Shown in pieces: positions 1 through 8,359 of a DNA stretch of 64,000 nucleotides. The position numbers were made by a program, and so were the translations under genes. The notes below the pieces were generated by a model, which saw only the letters and a list, made by a program, of their open reading frames with translations, was not told where the DNA came from and made no database searches. The DNA is from CAITSH01 sp945892985 (lineage in GTDB: Bacteria; Pseudomonadota; Gammaproteobacteria; Burkholderiales; SG8-39). Position 1 is the stretch's first letter. Each line of letters opens with the position of its first letter. The stretch lies in assembly GCA_945892985.1 (NCBI GenBank), contig CAMDDU010000008.1:62001-126000 (forward strand), read 5' to 3'.

Positions 1-679
1 TGCCTGCCTTGAAGTAGGCTAGCGACGTTGAGGTGGGCATGACCGCCAGATCCACTTCGCCCGCCAGCAGTGCGACATAGGTCGGGCCGACGCCTTTGTA
101 CTGGATGGGCACGATATCTAGGCCCGCCGCCAGCTTGAACATCTCCATCGCCAGGCCAAGCGGATCGCCGGCACCCGCGGAACCATAGTTGAGCGCGCCC
201 GGTTTGGATTTGGCGAGCGCGATGACGTCCTTGAGCGAAGTTACCGGCAACTTGGGGATGGCCACGATCATCATTGATGAAGCGATGAGCTGGCTCACCG
301 GCACGAAGTCTGCCATCGCGTCAAACGGCGGCTTACGCGAGAGCGAGGGGGCAATGGCATGGCCTATGGTGGTCAGCAGGATGGTGTGACCGTCCGCTGG
401 CGCCTTGGCGACATAATCCGTGGCGATGTTGCCCGCGGCGCCCGGACGGTTCTCGACGATCACCTGCTGGCCGAGGAACTCGGACAGTTTGGGCCCGAGT
501 ACGCGCGCCAGGCCATCCACCGCGCCGCCCGGCGGGAAGCCGACGATAAGGTGCACCGGCTTGCTCGGGTAGCTTTGAGCGCCAGCCGCGCCGGCGTGAA
601 GGCCGGCAACGGCCACGCAGGCCGCGATGGCGAGGCTCGACAGCAGAGTCTTCATGTTCCGGATCGGTTGGGCGCGCAT
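1..679 (-). CDS. Bug-family (TctC-like) solute receptor, 3' end cut by window edge
   Basis: Periplasmic solute-binding protein of the tripartite tricarboxylate transporter (Bug) family; 226 residues are visible and the C-terminal third lies outside the window. The ATG at 679 follows a clear GGAG seven bases upstream; an internal ATG at 655 (MKTLLSSLAIAAC...) would start directly at the signal peptide. After the signal peptide come the family hallmarks: YPSKPVHLIVGFPPGG, then VENRPGAAGNIATDYVAKAPADG, and later NYGSAGAGDP. It is the last visible gene of the operon that starts at the ABC importer, 26 bases behind the 2OG oxygenase. No TctA or TctB membrane genes are present, as is usual for orphan Bug receptors. 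The ligand is unknown; members bind small carboxylates and related compounds. Confidence 0.9.
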   Translation of the reverse strand, partial: MRAQPIRNMKTLLSSLAIAACVAVAGLHAGAAGAQSYPSKPVHLIVGFPPGGAVDGLARVLGPKLSEFLGQQVIVENRPGAAGNIATDYVAKAPADGHTILLTTIGHAIAPSLSRKPPFDAMADFVPVSQLIASSMMIVAIPKLPVTSLKDVIALAKSKPGALNYGSAGAGDPLGLAMEMFKLAAGLDIVPIQYKGVGPTYVALLAGEVDLAVMPTSTSLAYFKAG

Positions 680-705
680 GGGTGCTCCTGAAAAGGTGGG
701 GGGGC

Positions 706-1707
706 TCAGGTCTTGCGTTGCTGGTTGAAGTAATTGGCTTTGACGAATTCGGTCTTGTATTGGGCGTAGCTAATGGGCGGGTGCTTCGCCGGGTTGTCCG
801 GGCCCTGGCAACTGGGCAGGCAGGACATGACGCGGTCGAGGTCCGGACCGAAGAAAAAGGCGATGGAGTAGCGGTCGGTACCGGACAGGTTGAGCACACG
901 GTGGGGCGTTGACAGCCAGCGGTCGTTGGTCCAGCGCCTGAGCAGGTCGCCGGTATTGATCAGGAATTTGCCCGGCAGCACCGGCGCGTCGAACCAAGTG
1001 CCGTCGGTTTTGCGGATTTGCAGGCCACCGATGCCGTGCTGCATTAGGAAGGTCAGGAAACCGGCGTCGGTGTGTGCGCCGGCGCCGTACTGGTCGGGCA
1101 CCGACTCGTCGCGGATCGGGTAGTGCAGGAAGCGCGTCTGCAGGTTCGCCGGGTTGAAATAATCAAGAAAAAAATCGACGGGCAGGTCCAGCGCGCGGGC
1201 CACCACCGGCAGCATTTTCATGCCCAGCTGTTCCATCGCGCTTTGGTAGGCGAGCGCGTCTTCGCGAAAGCCCGGCAGGTCGGCCGGCCAAAGATTGAGC
1301 CCGCGAAAAGGCTTTTTCGCCATTACGTCCGGGTCGTCGGGTTTGCGGTCGCGCATGAAAAAGAACGACTCGTTGTAATTGGGCTTGCGCGCGACCTCGA
1401 CCTTGGAGTGCCCTTGTATGCTTTCGTTTACGCCCATGTAGCCGATGTTCTGCTCGTTCATGGCGATGGCTTTTTTGTCCGCAACCGGCATCGCATGGAT
1501 GCGCTTCGAAGCGGCGAAGGTACGGTCGATGAGGTCCTGCGGGATGCCGTGGTTCTTGATGTAGAAAAACCCGACCTTCTCGCAGGTTTCGCGCAGCGCA
1601 GCGGCCAGCGGATCAAGCGCGCCCTTTTCGCCGCGCAGATACGGCCCGAGGTCGAGGCCCGGAATGAAGTGCTCCTGCTCAACTGCCACGGTGGGGCCCA
1701 TTGTCAT
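706..1707 (-). CDS. 2-oxoglutarate/Fe(II)-dependent oxygenase (isopenicillin N synthase family)
   Basis: Predicted non-haem iron dioxygenase, 333 residues. An N-terminal DIOX_N-type region (residues 15-130, with GFFYIKNHGIP) is followed by the double-stranded beta-helix core. The iron ligands are visible as H212-x-D214 (AHTDAG) and H269 (STPHRV), and the 2-oxoglutarate-binding R279-x-S281 follows (DRYSIAFFF). The start at 1707 was chosen because GAGGAGAGGAA lies just upstream; the open frame runs further to 1890 but that extension overlaps the RidA-like gene in another frame. It lies between the triple-RidA gene and a Bug receptor in the importer operon. A paralogue with the same architecture is at 9408-10427. 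Such enzymes usually hydroxylate or desaturate a small molecule; the substrate is not inferable. Confidence 0.88.
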   Translation of the reverse strand: MTMGPTVAVEQEHFIPGLDLGPYLRGEKGALDPLAAALRETCEKVGFFYIKNHGIPQDLIDRTFAASKRIHAMPVADKKAIAMNEQNIGYMGVNESIQGHSKVEVARKPNYNESFFFMRDRKPDDPDVMAKKPFRGLNLWPADLPGFREDALAYQSAMEQLGMKMLPVVARALDLPVDFFLDYFNPANLQTRFLHYPIRDESVPDQYGAGAHTDAGFLTFLMQHGIGGLQIRKTDGTWFDAPVLPGKFLINTGDLLRRWTNDRWLSTPHRVLNLSGTDRYSIAFFFGPDLDRVMSCLPSCQGPDNPAKHPPISYAQYKTEFVKANYFNQQRKT

Positions 1708-1756
1708 TTCCCTCTCCTCTATACGAGTGCGCTTGTCTTGTCGGCGCCGCAGCCGT

Positions 1757-3007
1757 TCATGACTTGACCGCAGTGAGGTCGATCTCGACCCTGCAGCCCG
1801 GCACCAGCAGTCCGCTGACCTCAAGCGTGGTGCGCGGCGGCGGCGACGGGAAGAACTCCTTCCACACCTGGTCGAAGTAGTAAAAATCATTGAGGTCGGT
1901 CAGGAAGACCTGCGACTTGACGGTGTCCTTGAGTTCGCAGCCGGCGGCGGCGTACAGCCGCTTGAAGTTGTTGAGGATGTAGCGCGTCTGTTTCTGGATG
2001 TCCGAGCCGTAAAACGGAAAGGCCGGGTCCTGCATGGCCTCGGGCGCGACGCCGGTTTTCTGGTCCGAGGCGAGCTGGCCCGCGGCGTACAAGGTGTCGC
2101 CGACCAGCATGCCCTGACAGTAATGCGCGCCCGGCGGCGGCGATTGCGGGTCGCTGACGACCTGCTTTTTGGTGCCGGGCGTGACGCCCCACAAATCGAT
2201 TTCGATTTTGCAGCCCGGTACCAGCAAGCGGCTGACCTGCACCGTGGTGCGCGGCGGCGGCGACGGGAAGAATTCCTTCCACACCTCGTTGAAGTTGTAG
2301 AAATCGTTGAGGTCGGTCAAAAAGACCTGCGACTTGACCACGTCCTTGAAGTCGCAGCCGGCGTTGTCGAACACGCTTTTCAGGTTGTTGAGGATGTAGC
2401 GCGTCTGCTTGGCGATGGTCGAACCGTAGTACGGAAAGGCCGGGTCCTGGCGCGCCTCGGGCGGTACGCCGGTCTTGTAGTCCGAGGCGATCTGCCCGGC
2501 GGCGTACAACACGCCGTCAATCAGCACGCCCTGGGTGTAATGCGCCATCGGCTTGGGCGTGCTGGCGCCGGTTGCCGTCTGGCGCGGCACCGCCGGCTTG
2601 ACGCCCCACAAGTCGATCTCGACCTTGCAGCCGGGAACCAGCAGGCCGCTGACCTGTACCGTGGTGCGCGGCGGCGGTGAGGGGAAGAACTCCTTCCATA
2701 CCTGGTCGAAATAATGAAAATCATCGAGGTCGGTCAGAAAGACCTGCGACTTGACCACGTCGGTAAAGTCGGCGCCCGCGGCCTTGAACACGCTGCGGAT
2801 GTTGTTGAGGACATAACGCGCCTGCTTTTGGATGTCCGAACCGTAATATGGAAAGGCCGGGTCCTGGCGCGCCTCGGGCGGTACGCCGGTCTTGTAGTCG
2901 GAGGCGATCTGGCCGGCGGCGTAAATGGTGTCGCCGGCGGTGACGCCCTGGCAGTAGTGCGCCATTGGCTTGGGCGTGTCGGCGCCGGTGAGGGATTCGA
3001 GTTTCAT
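1757..3007 (-). CDS. Triple-domain RidA/YjgF/UK114 family protein
   Basis: 416 residues made of three consecutive RidA-like domains (about 10-138, 148-276 and 288-416). RidA proteins hydrolyse reactive enamine/imine intermediates released by PLP enzymes and normally act as trimers of a single-domain chain of about 130 residues. Each unit repeats the same landmarks: AHY(C/T)QG, (L/I)YAAGQ(I/L)ASD, (V/T)VKSQVFLTDL, VWKEFFPSPPPRTT and LVPGC(K/R)(V/I)EIDL. The Arg that contacts the substrate carboxylate in RidA enzymes is present in all three PPPRTT segments. The units are much more like each other than like the single-domain RidA at 19069, so they look like a local triplication. It sits between the ABC importer genes and the 2OG oxygenase. 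A pre-assembled one-chain trimer is a plausible inference. Confidence 0.88.
   Translation of the reverse strand: MKLESLTGADTPKPMAHYCQGVTAGDTIYAAGQIASDYKTGVPPEARQDPAFPYYGSDIQKQARYVLNNIRSVFKAAGADFTDVVKSQVFLTDLDDFHYFDQVWKEFFPSPPPRTTVQVSGLLVPGCKVEIDLWGVKPAVPRQTATGASTPKPMAHYTQGVLIDGVLYAAGQIASDYKTGVPPEARQDPAFPYYGSTIAKQTRYILNNLKSVFDNAGCDFKDVVKSQVFLTDLNDFYNFNEVWKEFFPSPPPRTTVQVSRLLVPGCKIEIDLWGVTPGTKKQVVSDPQSPPPGAHYCQGMLVGDTLYAAGQLASDQKTGVAPEAMQDPAFPFYGSDIQKQTRYILNNFKRLYAAAGCELKDTVKSQVFLTDLNDFYYFDQVWKEFFPSPPPRTTLEVSGLLVPGCRVEIDLTAVKS
1760..2980 (-). repeat. Three tandem coding repeats of about 420 bp (RidA units)
   Basis: The three RidA units of the fused gene are also strongly similar as DNA. For example, the stretches around 1830-1860, 2250-2280 and 2670-2700 (encoding the FFPSPPP segment) and around 2020-2060, 2440-2480 and 2860-2900 differ at few positions. 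The period is about 410-420 bp, with linkers of about 10 residues. The similarity indicates tandem duplication inside one gene and could make the locus prone to unit gain or loss. Confidence 0.8.
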
Positions 3008-3089
3008 GGCAGTGCCCCTTTGCTGATTTTTTTGTTGCCGCGGATTGAAACGGTTTCGTGCCTATGGACTGACGCCGTGCCGCCGCCCG

Positions 3090-3794
3090 CTAGCCGCCCA
3101 GATAGGCGCGATGCACTTCCGGGTCGGCCATCAACGTCTTGGCCTCGCCCGACAGCATTACGCGGCCGGTCTCAAGCACATAGGCGCGGTCGGCGAGGCG
3201 CAGCGCGAGCGAGGCGTTTTGTTCCACCAGCAGCACCGTGGTGCCCTGCTTGCGGATGGCGGCGATCATGTTGCCTATGGTCTCGACCATCATCGGCGCG
3301 AGGCCCATGGAGGGCTCGTCGAACATGCACAGCGCCGGGCGCGACATCAGCGCGCGGCCGATGGCGACCATCTGCTGTTGCCCGCCCGACAGCGTGCCGG
3401 CGAGCTGGTTGCGGCGCTCTTTCAGGATGGGGAAGGTCTCGTACACGCGTTCGATGTCCTCGTGGATCTCCTTGCCGTGCTTGCGCACAAAGGCGCCCAG
3501 CTCAAGGTGCTCATAGACCGACATCTCCGGCCAGATCTTGCGCTCCTCGGGGCAGTGGGCGATGCCCATGCGCACAATGGCGTCAGAGTCGGCGCCGTGT
3601 ATCGGCTGACCGCGGAAATGGATGCTGCCGGCGCTGGGTGTGAGCAGGCCGGACACGGTGCGCAGCACCGTGGTCTTGCCGGCGCCGTTGGCGCCTATCA
3701 ACGCCACCAGCTCGCCTTCGGCGACCTCCAGCGACACGCCGTCGAGTACGCGCGTGTTGCCGCGGTGCAGGGTGACGTTATTGAGCGACAGCAT
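3090..3794 (-). CDS. livF: ABC transporter ATP-binding protein, LivF-type
   Basis: 234-residue ATPase of the hydrophobic/branched-chain amino acid type (HAAT) ABC importers. It shows Walker A GANGAGKTT near residue 36, signature LSGGQQQM, Walker B LCMFDEPSMGL and the switch His replaced by the usual LivF-type LVEQN(A). The ATG at 3794 (MLSLNNVTLHRG) starts 17 bases inside the end of livG, so the two are translationally coupled; the open frame extends to 3836 but that N-terminus is not family-like. It is the last gene of the five-gene transporter set. The real substrate of the importer is unknown, because HAAT systems also carry amides, urea and aromatic compounds. Confidence 0.93.
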   Translation of the reverse strand: MLSLNNVTLHRGNTRVLDGVSLEVAEGELVALIGANGAGKTTVLRTVSGLLTPSAGSIHFRGQPIHGADSDAIVRMGIAHCPEERKIWPEMSVYEHLELGAFVRKHGKEIHEDIERVYETFPILKERRNQLAGTLSGGQQQMVAIGRALMSRPALCMFDEPSMGLAPMMVETIGNMIAAIRKQGTTVLLVEQNASLALRLADRAYVLETGRVMLSGEAKTLMADPEVHRAYLGG

Positions 3795-4521
3795 CAGAGG
3801 CGGCGGCGGCCTGCGGCACACCGAGGTAGGCTTCAATGACGTTACGGTCGGCGCGCACTGCGCCGGGCTTGCCTTCGGCGATTTTCTCGCCGTAGTTGAG
3901 CACGATGACGCGGTCGGAAATCTGCATCACCACATGCATGTTGTGCTCTACCAGCACGATGGCAAAGCCGCGCGTGCGCAGTTCGCCTATCAGGCGAACG
4001 ATCTGCGCACTCTCCTGGTGGTTCATGCCCGAGGCCGGTTCGTCGAGCAGCAGCACGGTGGGGTTGGCCGCAAGCGCCTGCGCGATCTCGAGCAGGCGCT
4101 GGTCGCCGTAAGACAACTGGTCGGCGCGCAAATGCATTTTTGCTGCGAGGCCCACCGCCTCGAGGGCTTCGCGCGCGCGCGCCTCCGGGTCGGCGTCGCC
4201 GCGCGCGAGGGCGCCGGCGAGCACGCCCTCGACCAGTGGCAGCACGCCGAACACCTCGGTTTTCTGGAAGGTGCGCACCACGCCCATTTGCGCGATGCGA
4301 AAGGCCGGCATCTGGTGGATGGGCTTGTCGCGAAAACGCACCTCGCCCGTGGTTGGCCGCACCCGGCCGGTGATGACGTTGAACAGCGTCGTCTTGCCGG
4401 CGCCATTGGGCCCGATCACGCTCAGCACCTCGCCCGCCGACACCGCGAGGTTCATGTCCTTTAGCGCCATCAGCCCGCCAAAGCGCACCGAGACATTCTT
4501 GACGTCGAGCAGCGCGCTCAT
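3778..4521 (-). CDS. livG: ABC transporter ATP-binding protein, LivG-type
   Basis: 247-residue partner ATPase of the HAAT importer. Visible are Walker A GPNGAGKTTLFNVITG, the LivG-type insertion with GVVRTFQKTEVF, the divergent signature LSYGDQRLLEIAQAL, Walker B LLLDEPASGMN and the His switch VLVEHNMHVVM. The ATG at 4521 overlaps the TGA of livM by four bases (ATGA), which fixes the start; a longer in-frame extension reaching 4863 reads across livM in another frame and is not used. It acts at the cytoplasmic face with LivF to power uptake through LivH/LivM. Confidence 0.93.
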   Translation of the reverse strand: MSALLDVKNVSVRFGGLMALKDMNLAVSAGEVLSVIGPNGAGKTTLFNVITGRVRPTTGEVRFRDKPIHQMPAFRIAQMGVVRTFQKTEVFGVLPLVEGVLAGALARGDADPEARAREALEAVGLAAKMHLRADQLSYGDQRLLEIAQALAANPTVLLLDEPASGMNHQESAQIVRLIGELRTRGFAIVLVEHNMHVVMQISDRVIVLNYGEKIAEGKPGAVRADRNVIEAYLGVPQAAAASDAVAQ

Positions 4522-5516
4522 GATTTGGCCCGCCAGCGTCCCAACAACCTGGGCACGAGGGTTTCGATCACCGGGAAGATGATGCCGCGCGGCATGAACA
4601 TGGTGGCGAGTATCAGGATGGTGGCGAAAATCACCATGCGGTAATGCGAGGCCTCGCGCAGCATTTCGGGCAGGAAGGTGAAGATCACCGCGCCCAGCAC
4701 CGGCCCGATCAGCGTGCCCTTGCCGCCCAGGATGACCATGATCAGCATGATGGTGATGTAGGAAAAATTGAACAGGTCGGGGCTGACAAAGCCGACGTAG
4801 TGGCCGTACAGCGAACCGGCGGCGCCGGCCATCGCCGCGCCGGCGACAAAGGCGATCATGCAATAGCGAAAGGCCGAAATGCCCAGCGACTCGGCCAGCA
4901 CCTCGTTTTCACGCACCAGCACAAAGGCACGTCCGATAGACGAGCCCACCAGCTTTGCACACAGCCAGAAGGTGAGGATAGCGGCAGTCAGCGCGACGTA
5001 GTAAAACCGCTCCTTGGAACTCAAGTCGATGGCGCCCACGCCAGGGATGTAGAGCGCCGGAATCGTCAGCCCCGGCAGGCCCATGAAGCCACGTGTGACA
5101 TCGATCCAGTTGGTCGCCACCAGCTTCATGATCTCGGCGAAGGCGACGGTGATGATGACAAAGCGGTGCCCGCGCACGCGCAGGATCACCCAGCCGAGCG
5201 CAAAGGCGATAATGCCGGTAATGAGGGCCGCCGCCGGCAGGCCTAGCCACATCGACCATTTGAACTTGATGAATAGCAGCGCAGACACATAGGCGCCGAG
5301 CGCAAAAAACGCCGCGTGGGCGAGCGACAACTGGCCGACGTAGCCGACAATGAGGTTGAGGCCGAGCGCGATGATGACGAATATCGCCGATACGATGCAC
5401 AAGTGCAGCAGGTACTCGTTGCGCACAAACTGCGGCAGCGCGAACAGCGCCAGCAGCACGAGGGCGGTGGCCGCCGGGGCGAGCGGATGGCGGGGTTTTG
5501 GCTTGATGTCAGCCAC
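4518..5516 (-). CDS. livM: Branched-chain amino acid-type ABC permease, LivM family
   Basis: 332-residue inner-membrane permease of the HAAT importer. Long hydrophobic segments run through the chain. Family-typical stretches are LNLIVGYVGQLSLAHAAFFALGAY near the N-terminus, GHRFVIITVAFAEI, and the cytoplasmic coupling region with GRAFVLVRENEVLAESLGI, followed by GKGTLIGPVLGAV near the C-terminus. It starts eight bases inside the end of livH and ends inside the start of livG, so the genes form one tightly packed transcript. It pairs with LivH to form the transmembrane channel. Confidence 0.93.
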   Translation of the reverse strand: MADIKPKPRHPLAPAATALVLLALFALPQFVRNEYLLHLCIVSAIFVIIALGLNLIVGYVGQLSLAHAAFFALGAYVSALLFIKFKWSMWLGLPAAALITGIIAFALGWVILRVRGHRFVIITVAFAEIMKLVATNWIDVTRGFMGLPGLTIPALYIPGVGAIDLSSKERFYYVALTAAILTFWLCAKLVGSSIGRAFVLVRENEVLAESLGISAFRYCMIAFVAGAAMAGAAGSLYGHYVGFVSPDLFNFSYITIMLIMVILGGKGTLIGPVLGAVIFTFLPEMLREASHYRMVIFATILILATMFMPRGIIFPVIETLVPRLLGRWRAKS

Positions 5517-6378
5517 GCTTGAACAACCCGTCCGGCCGGAACAAGAGCAGCAGGATCACCGCGACAAAGCCGATCGCGTCCTTCCAGCCCGATGACATGT
5601 AACCCGCGCCCAGGCCCTCGGCGAGGCCGAGCAGCAGGCCGCCGACAATGGCGCCGACAAAGCTGCCCATGCCGCCCAGAATGACGACGACAAAGGCCTT
5701 TAGCGTGGCCACTCCGCCCATGGTCGGCTCGACCGGGATGAAACCGCCCAGAACGGCGCCGGCCGCCGCGGCCAGCGCCGCGCCAAAGCCGAAGGCGTAG
5801 AGGTAAATGCTGTCAATGCGTATGCCCACCAGCGCCGCGGCCTCCTTGTTCTGGAAGGTCGCGCGCATGGCTTTGCCCATGCGCGTGCGCTGGATCAGCA
5901 CATGGCCGACGACGATGAGCGCCGCGGTTATGGCCATTGCAAAAAGGTACAAGGGCGTGGTGTAAATGCCGGCAAAGCTCATTGGCGCCGTCGGAAACGG
6001 ATTGGGGATGGTCTGTGGCTGCGGGCCCCACAGCAGGTGAGCGAGGTGCTCGAGCAGCAGCGACAGGCCGATGGTGACGAGCGTAGTCGTCATCACCGGC
6101 GCGTCGCGCAGGCGCTTGAAAATAACCTGCTGGATGATGATGGCGAGCACCACCACGATCACCACCGCCAGCGGCAGCGCAAGAAAGTAATTCACCTTAA
6201 GCAGGCTGATCAGGTAAAACGTCGCAAAGCCGCCGATCATGTAGAACTCGCCGTGCGCGAAGTTCGCGATGTTCATCACGCCGAAAATCATCGTGAGTCC
6301 GATCGCGATCAACGCGTAGGCACAGCCTATGAGCAGGCCGTTGAGCAGGTGCTGCCCGAGAATAGCCAGGTCGGCCAT
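5509..6378 (-). CDS. livH: Branched-chain amino acid-type ABC permease, LivH family
   Basis: 289-residue inner-membrane permease, the second channel subunit of the HAAT importer. Diagnostic segments are LIAIGLTMIFGVMNIANFAHGEFYMIG near the N-terminus and KAMRATFQNKEAAALVGI in the cytoplasmic loop that contacts the ATPases. Further on it has LKAFVVVILGGMGSFVGAIVGG. It starts 44 bases downstream of the binding-protein gene and overlaps livM. Its length and hydrophobic pattern are normal for the family. Confidence 0.93.
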   Translation of the reverse strand: MADLAILGQHLLNGLLIGCAYALIAIGLTMIFGVMNIANFAHGEFYMIGGFATFYLISLLKVNYFLALPLAVVIVVVLAIIIQQVIFKRLRDAPVMTTTLVTIGLSLLLEHLAHLLWGPQPQTIPNPFPTAPMSFAGIYTTPLYLFAMAITAALIVVGHVLIQRTRMGKAMRATFQNKEAAALVGIRIDSIYLYAFGFGAALAAAAGAVLGGFIPVEPTMGGVATLKAFVVVILGGMGSFVGAIVGGLLLGLAEGLGAGYMSSGWKDAIGFVAVILLLLFRPDGLFKRG

Positions 6379-6422
6379 CAGTTGCGCATTGTCGTTAGTG
6401 CTTACCGGTTACCAGATGCAGA

Positions 6423-7559
6423 TCAGGGCTTGGAGATCTTGGCGACCTTGACCACTTCGGGCACGGTGCCCTTGATGATCGCAAGGTACACGTCCTGACC
6501 GTAGGCCTGGTTCTTCTCGTTGAAGCGGATGTTGCCGACGGCACCGTTGTAATTGGTCTGCGTCAGTGCGGCGCGGATTTTCTCCGGATCGGCGGCACCG
6601 GCGCGGCGGATGGCATCAACCATGACGTTGAACGCGGTGTGTGCGGCACCCGAGAACTTGGAGGGGTTCTCTTTGAGCTTGTCACGCGACATCTTGACGA
6701 AGGCTTCGTTGATCGGGTTCTTGATGGTGTACACGTACTCGACCAGGCCATACACGCCCTCGGCGGCCGGACCGGCCAGTTTGAAGTAGCTGTCGCTCGT
6801 CCAGGAACCCTCGCCGATCAACGGCACGGTGATGCCAAGCTCGCGGATCTGCTTTGAAAGCGCCGCCGCATGCTGCGAGTTGGCGGCGAGCACGATGGCA
6901 TCCGGGTTGGAGGACTTTATCTTGGTGATCAGCGACAGGAACTGCAGCTCGCTTGACTGGAAGAACTCGGTGGCGACGACGGTGCCGCCGGCCTTCTCGA
7001 GGTTTTTCGGGTAGGAGGCGACCATGGACCGGCCCCAGTCATCGTTGATGACGAGGAAGGCAAAGCGCTTGCCCTTGATCGCCGCCGGCAGTTCGCCGCC
7101 GAAGGCCTCGCCCAGCATCGGCGTTGTCGCGACGGCGCGGAAGAAGTAGGGGTTGTTCTGCTCGGTCAGTTGCGCTGCCGTGGACACCGCGGTGATGTGC
7201 GGCACCTTGTGCTTGCGGGCCACTTCCATCATGGCGGCGGTGGAGGTGCTGCAAAAGGCGCCGATCAGCGCGACGACCTTGTCGCGTGTGACCAGCTTCT
7301 CGGCGGCGTTGACTGACTGCGCCGGGTTGCAGGCGCCGTCCTCAACGACGAGTTCGATTTTCTTGCCGAGCACGCCGCCCTTGGCGTTGACGTCCTCAAC
7401 CAGCATTTTCACGGTGTTGGCATAACCATTGCCGTCATAGGCGACCGGACCGGTCAGCGGCTGCACCAAGCCGATTTTGACGGTCTCCTGCGCGGCGGTG
7501 GTGCCGGCAAAGGTGGCAAGGGCGAGTGCGACTGCTGTGGTGAAAAATTTTATCTTCAT
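6423..7559 (-). CDS. ABC transporter substrate-binding protein, LivK-type
   Basis: 378-residue periplasmic binding protein (type 1 fold, Peripla_BP_6). Residues 1-22 are a Sec signal peptide ending at TTAAQ. The mature part opens with ETVKIGLVQPLTGPVAYDGNGYANTVKML, then has AFCSTSTAAMMEVARKHKVPHI and the late motif GLVEYVY, all usual for HAAT receptors. The ATG at 7559 is preceded by AAGGGA and begins the signal peptide; the longer frame to 7682 has no support. It is the first gene of the minus-strand operon, so its promoter should drive the importer, triple-RidA, oxygenase and Bug genes. The ligand cannot be inferred. Confidence 0.92.
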   Translation of the reverse strand: MKIKFFTTAVALALATFAGTTAAQETVKIGLVQPLTGPVAYDGNGYANTVKMLVEDVNAKGGVLGKKIELVVEDGACNPAQSVNAAEKLVTRDKVVALIGAFCSTSTAAMMEVARKHKVPHITAVSTAAQLTEQNNPYFFRAVATTPMLGEAFGGELPAAIKGKRFAFLVINDDWGRSMVASYPKNLEKAGGTVVATEFFQSSELQFLSLITKIKSSNPDAIVLAANSQHAAALSKQIRELGITVPLIGEGSWTSDSYFKLAGPAAEGVYGLVEYVYTIKNPINEAFVKMSRDKLKENPSKFSGAAHTAFNVMVDAIRRAGAADPEKIRAALTQTNYNGAVGNIRFNEKNQAYGQDVYLAIIKGTVPEVVKVAKISKP

Positions 7560-7868
7560 GGTTGAGTCCCTTCTGGAAAGTAAGCGGGAAAGCCGGCCGT
7601 CTGGATTGAAGTGCGTTCTACAAAGTGGTGCGAAATTTAATGTACGTATTGTATTGAAATATTTTAACAAAACCAGTGCCATTAGTTTGGGTCATTGCAA
7701 TTTTTTCGCGCCGCGCGATGGCCTGTGATCGGCTGCCTGGGCTGCCGCGCGAGATCCCGGCTCCGCTGCGGAGAATTGCGCGTTGCGGCATCGCTGTGTT
7801 AGCGTGGGATATTGATCGGCACATTCCACCCCACTCACCTTATTCGCTCTACACTCGGAGACTCGGCC
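7560..7868. promoter_or_regulatory. Divergent intergenic region between importer operon and cupin gene
   Basis: 309 bases with no gene. The part closest to the importer operon (about 7632-7680) is markedly AT-rich compared with its surroundings and should hold the minus-strand promoter; TACAAT and TACATT on the minus strand are candidate -10 elements, with no convincing -35. The stretch at 7641-7656 contains TGTACGTATTGTAT, whose GTAT/ATAC half-sites resemble those next to the GntR gene. The cupin side has GGAG at 7857-7860 as its ribosome binding site. No terminator or RNA gene is visible. Confidence 0.4.
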
Positions 7869-8294
7869 ATGGCCAAAACGAAAGCAAAGCAAAAACTTCT
7901 GGTTTCGCACCCGGAGAACACGCATTTTGAAGGCGGCGGCCTGCGGCCCCAGTTCGTCTATCGCGAGCTCGGTGTCAGCGAAGCGACCGGGGGCGACTAC
8001 AACGCGCACGTGATCAGGGGTGTGCCCGGGGCGATTGCGCCGGTGCCCGAGCACAAGCATACCGAGATCGATTTTCTTTTCGTCTACGTGATCAAGGGTT
8101 GGGTCAAGTTTGACTATATCGGCCACGGCGAGCACACGTTGAAGGCCGGCTCCTGCCACGTTATCCCGCCCGGCCTCGCGCATAGCGTCACCGGCTGGTC
8201 CGATGACCTCGAAATGGTCGAGGTCGTTTCGCCGGCCGAGTACAAGTCCATCGACACCGTCAACGGCGTCGAGCAGGAAGGGGCCACCGCCTAG
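7869..8294 (+). CDS. Cupin-domain protein
   Basis: 141-residue small beta-barrel protein with one cupin_2 domain. The metal-site motifs are visible as PEHKHTEIDFLFVYVIKG (two His and a Glu) and the second motif as GSCHVIPPGLAHSVTGWS. The ATG at 7869 has GGAG eight bases upstream; an ATG further upstream at 7812 lacks this. It lies alone on the plus strand, divergent from the importer operon and followed by a strong hairpin terminator. Cupins of this size act as small-molecule isomerases, dioxygenases or sensors. Given the setting it may take part in the same catabolic route, but its reaction is unknown. Confidence 0.8.
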   Translation: MAKTKAKQKLLVSHPENTHFEGGGLRPQFVYRELGVSEATGGDYNAHVIRGVPGAIAPVPEHKHTEIDFLFVYVIKGWVKFDYIGHGEHTLKAGSCHVIPPGLAHSVTGWSDDLEMVEVVSPAEYKSIDTVNGVEQEGATA

Positions 8295-8314
8295 CAGCGG
8301 GCTTTTTCGCGCGG

Positions 8315-8344
8315 GCAAAACGCCGGCTCCTGCCGGCGTTTTGC
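8315..8344. terminator. Bidirectional rho-independent terminator
   Basis: A perfect 13-bp inverted repeat, GCAAAACGCCGGC and its complement, closes a TCCT loop. It is rich in G+C at the loop end, with A and T runs at the base, so it can work on both strands. It separates the plus-strand cupin gene (ends 8294) from the convergent Bug gene (ends 8360). Confidence 0.85.
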
Positions 8345-8359
8345 TTTTGCGGAAGCGCT

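Noticed and set aside
1708..1890. N-terminal extension of the first 2OG oxygenase
   Set aside because: Reads through the end of the triple-RidA gene in another frame; a strong Shine-Dalgarno sequence supports 1707 instead.
1757..3007. CRISPR-like or insertion-sequence repeat suggested by the regular 420-bp period
   Set aside because: The repeats are coding units of one protein with intact frame; no spacers, no terminal inverted repeats.
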